Under the pieces are notes generated by a model. The model searched no databases and was not told the origin of the DNA. It was given only the letters and a program-made list of their open reading frames with translations. Both the position numbers and the translations under genes were made by a program. A DNA stretch of 64,000 nucleotides from Globodera rostochiensis (Eukaryota; Nematoda; Chromadorea; Rhabditida; Heteroderidae): NCBI GenBank assembly GCA_018350325.1, contig JAEVLN010000004.1, forward strand, positions 992,001-1,056,000. Direction: 5' to 3'. Shown piece by piece: positions 1-12,900 of this stretch. How positions within the stretch are numbered: the first letter of the stretch is position 1; each line of letters begins with the position of its first letter.

Positions 1-310
1 AAAATCTATCGATTGATACAAATTTTTTCACTCATTTCTGTTTCCGATCACCACTTAATCAAGTAAACATCCTATAATTATCAAATATTATACCAAAAAA
101 ACAAATAGGTAACTGAAACAGTGAAACGCCAACACGATGCTTTGGAACTTATTTTAGAAATTTTCCTTTTAAAATTTATAAATATTTTAATTAAACTGAT
201 TGTATCCAAAAAATCGCTTTGACCTAACATGTCACACAAATTTGGGCCTTATATCTAACTCCTTTATTTAAACAAAAATTTCAAAAATTATCCAACCCAT
301 TTGAGTATAA

Positions 311-950
311 GGCGCGGACGGAGAACAGCAGCGTCCACAAACAGTGTTCGGGCAAACACAATTTGTGGGCACAAAATTTTCTACAAAAAACCTACCCCCC
401 AAAACACGTCAACCACCCCACACAATGGTGCTGCGTGTGATGTACGTGATTGAACTGTTGGAGACGGAGGAGGGCGGCATCGAGCTGGTCGACCCGTCCT
501 GGTGTAAGCGCGACTACTATAATAAAGTGGGGGGCGTTTAGCGGCTGCACTCGCCGGTGACGACGAGTGCACACTGTCGCTGTCGTTGGCACCGCCTCCG
601 ACCACGTCGCGTCGTCTGTCGCTGAAGCACAACCGCAACATCGACACAATGCCATCGCTAAGAAGAATGGCTGGCACCAGAAGCAGCCCAACGCCGGGCA
701 AATAGCGGAATTTTTGAAAAATTCAAATTCAAATTCTTATTGTTAATGTTTATTTTTGCAAAAATATTTAGTTTTTTTATTTTATTTTTTGACATTTCTT
801 AGGTCCCGAAGAGGGCCCGCCGCGCAAAAAGGTCAAATCGCCGCCCGTTATCTCACCAACTGGCTCATCTACCAGTCTGTACAGCGGCGGCAGTTCGTCC
901 ATTGAATGGACAACGACCGGCACTTCACTGGAAATGCAGGGCACGCGGGT
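311..950 (+). other. unc-89: unc-89 N-terminal linker exons in this window
   Basis: Three exons: 311 (or ATG 425)-503, 542-697 and 803 to about 950. The first intron, 504-541, is only 38 bases (GTAAGC...TTTAG) and restores one frame across it. The second intron starts with GC at 698 (CCGG|GCAAAT) and ends at AG 802; joining it gives SSPTPGPEEGPPRKKVK, which runs straight into the conserved UNC-89 segment before the first Ig of this series. The exons before 697 are Ser/Thr/Pro/Arg-rich and I cannot align them to a known domain. No SH3, DH or PH sequence is visible in bases 1-311. Confidence 0.7.
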
Positions 951-3900
951 AGAACAAAATAAATGTCGTTTATTCATAAATTTTAAATTCCTTTTGCCAA
1001 AACACTAAAAATTATTTAAAGCTATACTCTTTCCACTCCTACATTAGGTTACGCGCACACAATACGGCTTCCGCACTCTGCAAGAATCGTCCGCCAAAAT
1101 GTGCCTCAAAGTGACCGGCTACCCGCTGCCGGACATCACATGGTGCAAAATAGAAATATATGAATGGTTTAAGTGCATTTTTAGGAAAATTACAATACTC
1201 AGAATAGGAATCAATTGGAATTTAAAAAATTATTTAAATTAATAATTTTATCTGAAAAACATTTTGATGACCATTCAAAATGCTGATAGGTACATGGATG
1301 ATGTGCTGCTGAAGAACGACGAACGGCACACCTTCTACTCAGACGATGAAGGCTTTTTCGCACTGACCATCGACCCTGTGCAGGCGAGGCGAACTCGAAT
1401 TTGGAACCAAATTAAAACTTAAAATGAAAACACCCGGGCCCAGAAAATTGATCTTAAACGGGTCATTCGAAATTTGGCTATCTGACATTTGGGACGGTAA
1501 AATGCAGTCGGGATTCCAAAAGCCGGGCAAATAATGAGCCCTCAATTTCGTAATTTGTGATTAGAGTCCGGTAAACTAAAATGCGTGAGCTGGAACGGAA
1601 ATTTCAAAAAGTTGCGCGACGGGAAACTCGTTCCTGCCGATCTCTATTTGTGACCCCTTATGCCTGCTGTCTCAAATTGTCCATGCAAAATGCCAAAATG
1701 TTGCACCATGCTTTTTTCTTGATTTTTTCATTCAGCCATATTTATTAATGTCATTTTTAGACTGAGGACACCGGACGATACACATGCGTGGCCACCAACG
1801 AGTATGGCCAGGCCAGCACATCGGCATTCTTTCGAGTGCTGAAAGGTGTGCCACCGTGCAAGAAAAATAATGTGAATGAAAATTTGTGAAATTTAGTTGA
1901 AAAAAAATCTGCCGTTCCTTCCTTCATCAAATTGTTAGTGGAGCGGCTCGACTGCAAGGAGGGCGATGTGATCAGCTTCAACTGTGAGGTGAAGCACAAA
2001 AAAAAATAAACTGAGCAAATTCCAACTGAACAATAATTGCTATTAGACTGATACTAAAGAATTAAAATGCATATGTTTCTAACTGATTATCAGGTTGACG
2101 GCTGGCCTGAGCCGGAGCTGATCTGGCTGGTGGACGATCAGCCGTTGCGCCCCTCTCACGACTTCCGTATCCAATACGATGGGCAGTACGCCAAGCTGGA
2201 GATCCGAGACGCGCAGCCGGATGACACGGGCACATACACTGTGAACTTGTTTAAAAACAAAATTAATTAAATAAACAAAAAAGGAAGCACGGATTATCGC
2301 CAAAATTGTATGAATTGAAAAAGTTTAGGTCCGCATCAGCAACGAGTACGGTAACGCAATGTCACGCAGTATGCTGACGGTGGCATCCGACCCGGACAAA
2401 AACCACGTGCCGCCCGAGTTTCAGGCAAGAAATGCACATTAAAATGAGATGAAGCGGAAAAAGTTCCCCTCAGGCTATGATCGAAGACATGGAATGCAAC
2501 GAAGGAGATACTGTAAAATTCAAGGCTGTGTTGACTGGAGATCCGGTCCCCGAGGTCATATGGTACATCAATGGAGTCCCGCTAACCGAGTCGGAAAAGG
2601 TAGGAAAAGGGTTCATTTAAATAAATATAGATGCCTTTTCCTGGAACACTCAGATCCGCTTCATCAACGAGGACGGCATTTGTTTGCTGACCATCAAAGA
2701 CGTGAGTCGGCACTTCGACGGTATCGTCACATGTCAGGGCAAGAACCGGCTCGGCTCCGGCAGTTGTGAGGCACGACTACGCGTCCGGGTGCCGCCGATG
2801 CCACCGCAGTTTGAACGCCCACTGGAGGACCGCGTGATCACGGAGGGCGGAGCAGTCATGTTCGAGCTGGACGTGATCGGATACCCGGAGGTTGCTACTA
2901 ATCTCGCATCTTTGGAAATGACTAAATCATTCATCTGTTCTTACTCAAAAATGATTTTATCATTATTTAATCTCGCATCACTTTGAAAAAATGCTTCAAA
3001 GATTTGAGGCCGTAATCATTTTTCAGAAAATCTTCAGAAAATCTAAGTTTTTTAATTGAATAGAATAAAGTTTTAACCATCCCTTGTGCTTTCAGCCCAT
3101 TGTGGACTTCCGACTGAAGGGTCGTCCACTTGTGCACGGGGAGCACGGCGTGGACATTCGCGCGGTTGACGGCCACTACCGCGTCACAGTTGCACGCTGC
3201 ATGATGGACGCGCACGACGGTGAACTGCTGGCGCGTGCCACCAACGAAGTAATTGACATTTTTGTGTTAAAAATATTTAAAGTTTTTTTGCGAAAATGTC
3301 AGATTCACAACCATCCCCAATTTTAGCACGGGCAGGCCGAGTCGCGTGCTCGACTTACCGTGGAACCGGAAGAGGAAGAATCGCGCAGTGCACCCACGTT
3401 TATCAAGGACATTGAAGACCAGGTAAGTGTTGGTTGTTAGAGCCCGGACTCGAATCGATCGAGATTTTGATCGAGAATCTCGTCGAGTTTCTATCGGCCC
3501 GAGCTTTAGTTGCTGTAGGTTTTTTCCTTCGGTTTGAATTTTATTTGCCATAGATAATGTATATTTTTATTTTTTGTTTTTGTTCCGCCTAATTTCTCTC
3601 CCAACGACAACTTTTTGTCAATAGAGTCCATCATTCTATAAAAATTCGGGTGGAAATGTGTACGTCCATCTGTCCGTTTCTTCCTCCTTTCACTCTGTTC
3701 CTTCCATGAAGGCAATTCCGTACAACAGTTGTCCCTCTGAAATGAGTAAAATGGGTAAATAACGGAAAACACATAAGCTTAGGCAGCGGGGGCAGTGGGC
3801 AAAGCTGACGGATGAAGAGTAAATTCCATAGATTGACGTGAAAGATCAATTTTGGTTTGAGGCTTTTTTTAAAAAATTCTTCTGTGATTTGTCATAGTTT

Positions 3901-6900
3901 TTAAATTTTGAATGATTGTTGAGCTTTTCGTTTATCGGGACAATTTTTAAGAATTTTCGCATTTGGGATTTATAGGAATTTAAATTTGGAATTATCGTTT
4001 TTAGACCGTAAAGCAGGGTCAAGAGGCCACTTTTGACACGGTCGTGCGCGGTTCACCGATGCCCAGTATTAGCTGGTTTTTGAACGGCCAAAAGCTTGAT
4101 GCCGGAATTACGCCCGGCGTTGTGTCCATTCAAGCGGACGGAGCGGAGCACAAAATTGTTCTCGACTCGACCCAATGGGCCGGCACTGTGTTGTGCAGGT
4201 ACTCTCAAGCAGTTCGGGAATGTCAGGAAATACGGGAGAATGTTTTAAGCAGTGAATATTTCAAAAGGATTTTTAATATTATTTTGAATCGCAATTTCAG
4301 AGCTGAAAATCACATCGGACGTTTCGAGACCAAGGCTCGCCTGATTGTGCTACCAGCCGAAAAGCAAAAGAAGGCACCGATGTTTCGCCAGCCGCTGGCG
4401 GACAGAACGGAAACTGAGGGGGCAACCGCTGTGTTTGAAGTGACCGCTGAAGCGGAGCCTCCTCCAAAGTTTCGGTGGACTTTGAACGGCACTGAACTGA
4501 CAACCGATACCGGCGGAAGGGTTCGTGTCGATGCGAATCGTTTAAATAAAATATTTATAAAAAAAAATATGAATTATACTTATAAAACGAAAAAAAATAT
4601 TTTTTTACAAGAATTAAAGGAGATTAATTATAAATTTCAGGTCCGTCTGCGCGAGTTTGAGGGCAGCTCTAAGTTGGAGTTGGACGGGTGCAAGTTGGAG
4701 GACGGAGGCATGCTTGAATGCAGCGCGTCTAATTCGGAAGGGAATGCACTGACCACTGCACGCTTTAGCGTGCAGCGTAAGCCTAAAGCGCCTGAACTGG
4801 ACATGAAGCCGCGGACGGTGCAGACGGAGCGCGGAGAGCAAGCGATATTTGAAGCGCATGCGGACGCAATGCCTGCACCGGAATACGCTTGGTTGGTTTC
4901 GAGAATATTAATTAGTATAAGTATTGTATATTTTTTCCAAAAAGGTCTGTCGGCGGTCGTCGCATTTTTGCCTTAGCGGACGGTGCACATGTTGAACTTG
5001 ATGAGGTCACCGGAGTGTGCAAACTGATTCTGGATACCAACCAATTTTCGGACAGCGGTCTTGTGGTGGTCAATGCCTCTAATAAACTTGGTAATATTAA
5101 TTTTAAATTTATTTAAAATTCAGATAATAAATTTCAAAAAACACTAATATTTCAGGCAGCGACGAATGCTCCGCGCGTCTGATCGTCGTTGAACCAATGC
5201 CAACTCCGCCGATCAAAAAGAGCCGTTTTTCGGATGAGGAAGAATCAAAGACATCCAGCACCGAATCACAAGTGACCCAAGTGCAAAATGTACAGAAAAC
5301 TGGGACGGGGGAGGAGCCTATGGAAGGAGTCGAAGTGGAAGGTGGAATATTGTATTAAGTAATTTTACTATTGTCTAAAAATTATTCAAATATAAAAAGG
5401 AATGTATTAAGTAATTTTTTTAAATTCAGGAAAGCCTGTTTCAATTGTGCAGGAACAAAAGCCAAAACCGGAGTTCAAGCAGGGTCTGGACCAGTTGCTG
5501 GAGTGCAGGCAAGGCCAGGAACTGGTCGTCGAAGTCAAAATCCAAAATGCGGACAGCGTTAAATGGTTCATGGATGACCAAATACTTCAGGTGGATATAA
5601 TTGGGTCCTTAAAATTTTTAGAAAAATTCCTCTGCTCAATTGCACAAATGTGCGACTAATATTTTTCAATTTTCTGGAATTCTGAGAGAAACAAAATATA
5701 TAAAGGAATCAAACATCAAAATTTGCAGGATGGCACGCGTGGCGTGCACATAGAAGAGAAGCTGCACGAGCACGTCGAAAGTTTCAGCCGAGTGGTGCTT
5801 CCTCCGGACATGCAGCAGACCGGCCAGCAGAACGCTACACCTCTGCTGATGGTCGAGGCTGCCAACGAGGCTGGCACTTCAGAGAGTTCCACACGAATTC
5901 GTGTGGTGAGCGCGGGACTTGTCGAACCCCGTTTTACGCAGCAGCTCCAATCAGCGTCTGTGAAGGTACTGTAGACCTGAGCAAAAATTATATCCAATCC
6001 ATGGTTACTGTATTATTTGAAACGAATAACTCTTTTGTTTAGGAAGGTGAACAGGTGGAAATGTCGGCTACCGTTGATGGACAGCCAGCGCCGAGCGTGA
6101 AATGGCTCTTGAATGAGAAGGAAATGGAAGCCACCGACACAAATATGCAGGTTGAGTGAAAATACTGGGACAAATTGGCCCAAAGTTAGATTTTTGCCAA
6201 GGTTTGAATTTTTCAAAAAATGTGCATTTCCAGATTACATCCGGACCTGGCGGGCGCCAAAGTTTGCGCATCCAGGAGACCAGCGCGGCTCAACACTCCG
6301 GACGAATGGTTGTGCATGCCGAAAACAGCCAAGGCTCTGCAGAATCGACTGCCGATGTTACCGTACAGCCAAAGCCGGGCCCACCGTACTTCAGCCGGGA
6401 GCCCCAAAATCATGAAGTGACTGACGAGGTGGAGTCCGTGAAGTTCAGTGCCATTGTGCACGGCAATCCATTGCCAGCGGTCTATTGGTGGGCTTAAATT
6501 TATGGAATTTTATAACATTAATTCTGCAGGTACCTGAAAGGCGAGTGTCTGGTCAGCGGTGAGAATTTGAGAGTCAAACATGACGCGGTCAGCGGCAAAA
6601 CGTCCATTCGGCTGTTCCATCCGAACACGGACGACTCGGGGGAGGTGAAGGTGGTCGCCCAAAATGTCCATGGACAGGCCGAGGCGGGCGCAACCTTAAA
6701 GGTCAAACTGAAAATTGTTGTAAATTTGCTGGATTTCGCAAATTGATTATTAAACTTAATTTGAGCATAATTAAATATATTTATTAAAAAAGAATTAAAT
6801 ATGTAATGAAAAAATTAAGTATAAACTAAAAATATCCAAATTTTTATTATTTAAATATTATAAATTTAAAAAATATTTTTTCAGGTCGACAAACGTTCTG

Positions 6901-9900
6901 GAATTCCACGATTTTTGACCGACATGAACGATCGCCAAGTCATCGAAGGTGACAAAGTGAAATTCAGCGCCAAAATTGAGGCATTTCCGGAGCCTGAAGT
7001 GCAATGGACATTTAATGGAGAGCCAGTGAAGGCCGAGTAATATTTTTTCTATCTTTTATTTTAGTTTTTTACAAAAAATAAACCGTCAACAAAATGTTAT
7101 TCTTTCAAAAAAGTGAAGCCCTTGGAGATCGGATTTCCGGAAATTTAAGCAAACAAAAGTGCAAGAAAAAAGATTTCCAGAAGTGAGACTCTCTCAATCG
7201 ATCCCAAAATACCCAATAATAAATTCTTCAGTGACACTAAAAAGCCTTTGCTCTTCAGCAAATTTCAAATTAAATTCTTTTTGAAATTCTAACAAAATTA
7301 AAATAATTTTTTTCAGTAACATAAAAGTCAGCTCGGAGGGCAACTTGCACATGCTGGAGATCAACGATGTGCAGCTTGGCCAGGCGGGCGACTTGGCCTG
7401 CACTGCAAAGAACAGTGCAGGCTCCAAGCGACAGAATGCGCATTTGACGGTCAAAGAAAGCGGCGGTGCACCCGTATTTGTGCGCAGCATTGAGGTATTT
7501 GTCGTCTCTTCTGTTTGTGTACTGCTCGAACTCGTTGATATATTCTATCACTTAGTTTACCCAGAGAAATAGCGCATAAAAATATTGATTTAATTTAAAT
7601 TAACATTTAAATTGTTTTTAGGAACGATTGGTGGAGGTAAACAAGACTTTGGTGATGGAGGCCCAGCTGGGGCCCGGAGTAAAGCCGACACCGGAGGTAC
7701 GCTGGCTAAAGGACGGGCAGCAGCTGCAGTCAGACGAGCACCTCAAGCTGAGCGCGGAAGCAAACGGTGTGCACAAGTTGATAATTACACGTGCTGCACA
7801 GACAGACAAGGGTCGGATCACGCTGCAGGCGGAAAACAAGTTCGGCACTGCAGGTCGGCGGGCACAAAGAAGCTTCAGAATTGCCTTTGATCAGATTCAA
7901 AGATTTTTGTATCTAAAGGGAAATTTAGAGTGTTCTGCTAACATTGGCGTGCAGAGTTGCTTCCAAGAAAAGCCTAAATTTTTGTCCGATCTGGGCCCGA
8001 TCACTGTGAAGGAAGGCGATTCGCTTTATGCCAAAGTGCTGGTCAGCGGTGACCCAATACCGGAGACAAAATGGTATGCATTCAAAATTGTGCGCAGTTT
8101 GGCAATGAATGTGTATATAAAACAAAATAAATTGTTTGGGTAAGGTACATCAACAACGATATGGTCGGTAAGACTGAAGACACGGAACTGACCAGCGAGG
8201 GCGGAGTGCACACGCTGGTGATCCATGGTTGTACGACGGACATGACCGGCAAGATCAAATGTGTGGCGCACAACAGATGGGACAGGATAACCATTGAAGG
8301 TAAAAAGAACGAGAATGTATGAATTTTTCTACAAATTTTGTTTCATGATTACCGTTTTGTCAGGCAAACTGACTGTGATGGCACCAGTGCCAGTGGAGTT
8401 TGAGACGGCCCTCTGCGATGCCACCTGTCGTGAGGGGGACACGCTGAAGTTGAAGGCAGTACTTCTCGGCGAACCGATGCCTGACGTCACTTGGTTCATC
8501 AACGGCAAGAAGCTGGAGGAGTTGCAGAACATCAAAATTCATGCCGATGCCGGCACATATACCGTAATAATAAAGGTATTCCTCCAATAGGAACAGTAAA
8601 TATTTGATTCGGTATAAAATGTAAAATGATTTGGTATAAAATGTAAAATCTTCTCAGAACATCACAATAGACTACTCGGGACTGGTGGTCTGCGAGGCGG
8701 TCAACGAGTTCGGCAAGGCATCGTCGCAGGCCACACTGAAGGTGTTGCCGCGTGGTGAGCCTCCAGACTTTCTCGAATGGCTTAGCAACGTTCGGGCCCG
8801 TCCAGGCTCTCAGGTCCGCAGATAATTTTTAATAAAATTTCAATGAATTTTAGGTCCAACACAAAGTTGTGTACACGGGCGACCCGCGCCCGTCGGTTGC
8901 CTGGTTCATCAACGGCCAGGAAGTGCATGATTCGAGTGAGCTTAGCATCCGGACGGACAGCAACACATCCACACTGGTTGTCAACAATTTTAATCCGGAC
9001 AAACACGTGGGCGAGATCATTTGCAAGGCAGAGAACGACGCGGGGTGGGCAATTTTTAAAAAATTCGAAAGTTCTAACTCATAAAATGATGCAAAATATT
9101 TATTTAGCGAAGTTTCTTGCACCGCAAACATGGCAGTATGATTTATTGTTTTTTTCTGTATAATATTAAAAATACCATTTAAATATCTATCAAAAGAAAT
9201 TGAATAAAATAATAAGTTTTAATATTAAAATAATCTTTGAATAGTTTTCAGCTTAAATATCGCCTCACCTAAATTCAGACTTACACCTCGGACATGTTCA
9301 CGGAGTCGGAGAGCGGCTCAATGGTGGAGGGGCAACAGATGCATGACCTGCTTGAAGCTGAGCGTCAGACCATGCGCACGCCTACACCGATCATGGCGCC
9401 TGCGTTCATCACCAAAATAAAGGACACGCGAGCCCAACGCGGTCATCAGGCCATCTTTGAATGTGTGGTGCCGGACACAAAGGTAATTATTCAACATTTT
9501 TGCGCTTTAATATACCATTGGAATTATTGTTAAGGGCGTTTGCTGCAAGTGGCTCAAAGATGGAAAAGTGAGGGTCAAAACAAAATTCAATTCGGGTCAA
9601 TACAGGGAAAATTGAAAAATATAAATTTAAAATTTCCTTAAAAAATAAAATATTTGTCTCAAAGGAAATTGAGCTGATCGCCCGAATTCGAGTCCAAGTG
9701 CAGACTATCGAAGGGTTCACCACCAGCGAGTTGGTCATTGACGAGGTGGAGCCCGAAGACGCCGGCAAGTACACCGTCGTTGTGGAGAATGTGGCCGGTA
9801 GCGCAGTGTGCGAAGCTGAGCTTACTGTTGTCGGTGAGTTAGTTATTCATTCAATAAATTTCTCATTATGCAGATTCGGTTTGGATTTGATTTTTTGATT

Positions 9901-12900
9901 TTAAAATTTTGAAGAAAATAATAGCAAAAATTGGACTTGTACAACTAACCTACTCATTTTTCAGAAACGATGGATAAGTCTGTGCAGATTGCACCTGAAT
10001 TTGTTGTGCGACTACAGGACAAGCTTGTGCACGAGTCAGAACGCTGTACATTTGAATGCAAGGTGACCGGATTGCCGGAGCCGACGTGCAGTTGGTATCG
10101 CGACGAGGAACGCCTGACGGAGGAGGCTCATCAAGTGCACATCGAAAATGTGAAGGGCGTGCAGCGGTTGACCATCGATTCGGTGGAAGTGACGCAGACG
10201 GGCACGTACACTTGTCGTGCCGAAAACATTATGGGACGGACGCAGACAAACGCAACACTGCGCGTCGAAAGTTTGTTTCAAAAAACATGCATTTTTTTAA
10301 TAATTATGTTTTCAGCACAAGCGCCGCAGTTTACGCGCACGCTGTCGGACCAGGAGGCGCAAATTGGAGGTCAGGTGGTACTGGAATGCAGCGTGACCGG
10401 CATTCCGCATCCGACCGTCGAATTCCAAACCGTACACGACAGCTTCCGCATCTTGACAGGCACGCGCGTGTCCATCCAACATGATGAGACCAACACGCAT
10501 TGGCGTATGGTGATCAAGGACGTTCTGGAAGGCGACTTACGTCAGTATCGCGCGGTGGCCAAGAACAGTGTTGGCCAGGCTGTGTCGGAATGCACGGTAC
10601 GCGCCTCTGAGCCGGGCGTTGAGCGACCGCGTATCGTTGACGGACTAAAGGTGGGTCCAACTATAAGTTAATAAAAAACTTTTATTTTTGATTTTAGCGC
10701 TTGCGCGTCAAGGAGCATGAGACGGCCGAGATGTGTGTTCGTGTACTGGGCACCGGAAAACCCGGACAGCCGCCACCCGAAGTACAATGGTTCCGGAACG
10801 GCGAGCCACTTCAGCCGGATGGCCAGAAGCTAGAGCTGGTCGAGTACCGGGAGGCCGGCGAGTTCAAGTTGATCATCCACGACTGCTTGACTGAGGACGC
10901 GGGTGACTACGGTGTTCGCATCAGCAACAAAGTGGGCCAGGACACCAGCCATGCCCAGATAGCGGTAACTACAAATATTACGTTGTTCAAGACTGGGCAT
11001 TTAACAAATGCCACAGGTGGACCGAGTCGAGGAGGAGGCGCAGAGACCCGAATTCACAGAACCGCTGAAGGACGTCAGTGTTAAGCTGTCGGAATCTGTC
11101 ATGCTTCGCGTAACTGTGATTGGTAAACCCGAACCGCAACTGGAGTGGCTGAAAGACGGAGAGCCGGTGCAAATTGACGGGCAACACATTGTGCGCAAAG
11201 ATGACGAAGCGGTGGTGGGACGGCACAGCCTGACGCTGCAAGACGCATGCCTTGAAGACGCAGGCCTGTACACCTGCAAGGCGAGCAACAAGGCAGGCGA
11301 GGCAGAAAGCAGAGGGCGACTCAGCGTACAGGAGGAAATTGAAACGCCCCGGTTCACGGAAGGGCTAAAAGACATGCACATCAAAGAGGACGAATCCGCC
11401 ACACTGTCCGTCACCGTGACCGGAAAGCCTAAACCGGAAGTGCACTGGTACAAAGATGGAGCACCCGCGCAAGTCGACACTGTTCACGTAGTGCAGCGAG
11501 ATGGCAAGCAGGGTCAACACGCGCTGACGTTGAACAATGTAACAACGTCGGATGCCGGAACATATACGTGCAAAGCGGTGAACAAGGCAGGACAGGCTGA
11601 GACAAACACCAAACTGAATGTGCAAGAGGTCACGGAAGCGCCGAAATTTGTAGAGGGATTGAGGCCAGTGGAAGTGCGGGAAGGCGAATCTGGCACACTA
11701 AGCGTGGTGGTTAGTGGCAAGCCGGAGCCCAAGTTGGAGTGGTACAAAGACGGTTATCCGGTGAATATCGATGGCGATCACATTGTCCAGCACGATGATT
11801 TTCAAGGTCGGCACAGATTGGTAATCAAGGATGCCAAGACCAGAGATGCCGGCTCGTATACGTGCAAGGCAGTGAACAATGCTGGCCAGGTGGTAACACA
11901 GGCCAAGTTTGGTGTCATCGAAGACGTGAAAGTGCCGAAGTTCATCCAAGAACTGAAACCACTGGATGTGAATGAGGGCGACACCGGCACAATGACTGTC
12001 AAGGTGGACGGCAAGCCGGAGCCGAAGATTGAATGGTTCAAGGATGGCCGACCGGTGCAAATTGACGGGCAGCACATTGTGCGCAAGGACGAGCCGGATG
12101 GTCGGCACTCACTGACCATAAAGAATGCCAGACCGGAAGATGCCGGCACATACAGCTGTAAAGCATCCAACAAGGCTGGACAGTCCGTGTCCGAAGCCAA
12201 CTTTGGTGTTCAACAGAGACTGGAGGAAGCGGCACCACAACAGGCCGAACCCATGTTTCTCGTACCACTGGAACCCCAAACGGTTCGGGAAGGCGAAACA
12301 GCGGAAATGAGTTGCAAGGTGAATGCTGAAGAGTCTAAGCCGGACATCCGCTGGTATCGCGACGAAAAGCCCATTGTCCCTGGACAAGAGCCAAATGTCG
12401 TCATTGAGCAGCTCGCGGACGGCACACTGAAGATGCGAGTCCTATCGGCCACTAAAGCCGAGATTGGCATGTACCGCTGCGAGGCGGTCAACGTGGCTGG
12501 TCGTGCGCAGACCAGTGCGCCATTGAAGTACGCAGAGGAGATGGAGGTCGAACACAAGTTTGAGCAGGCCGAGCCTATCTTTTTGCGTCCACTGGAGCCG
12601 AAGATGGTGCGCGAGGGTGAGACGGCAGAGATGAGCTGCAAAGTAAACGTGGAGTCCAAACCGGACATTCACTGGTATCGCGACGAGAAGCCCATTGTGC
12701 CCGGCCAAGAACCGAACGTCATCATTGAAGAGTTGGCAGATGGCACACAAACGCTGCGCGTCTTACACGCATCTGCCACCGACATGGGCATGTACCGTTG
12801 CGAGGCGGTCAATCCAACAGGCCGAGCAAAAACGCAGGCCCCGCTACGGTACGCGCAGGAGCGGGTCATTGAGCAACCGCAGGAAGAGCACGCACCGCTA

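Noticed and set aside
10056..10484. Second-frame open stretches overlapping unc-89 exons
   Set aside because: Codon structure and the Ig motifs follow the main frame; the overlapping frames are shadows caused by the GC-rich exons.
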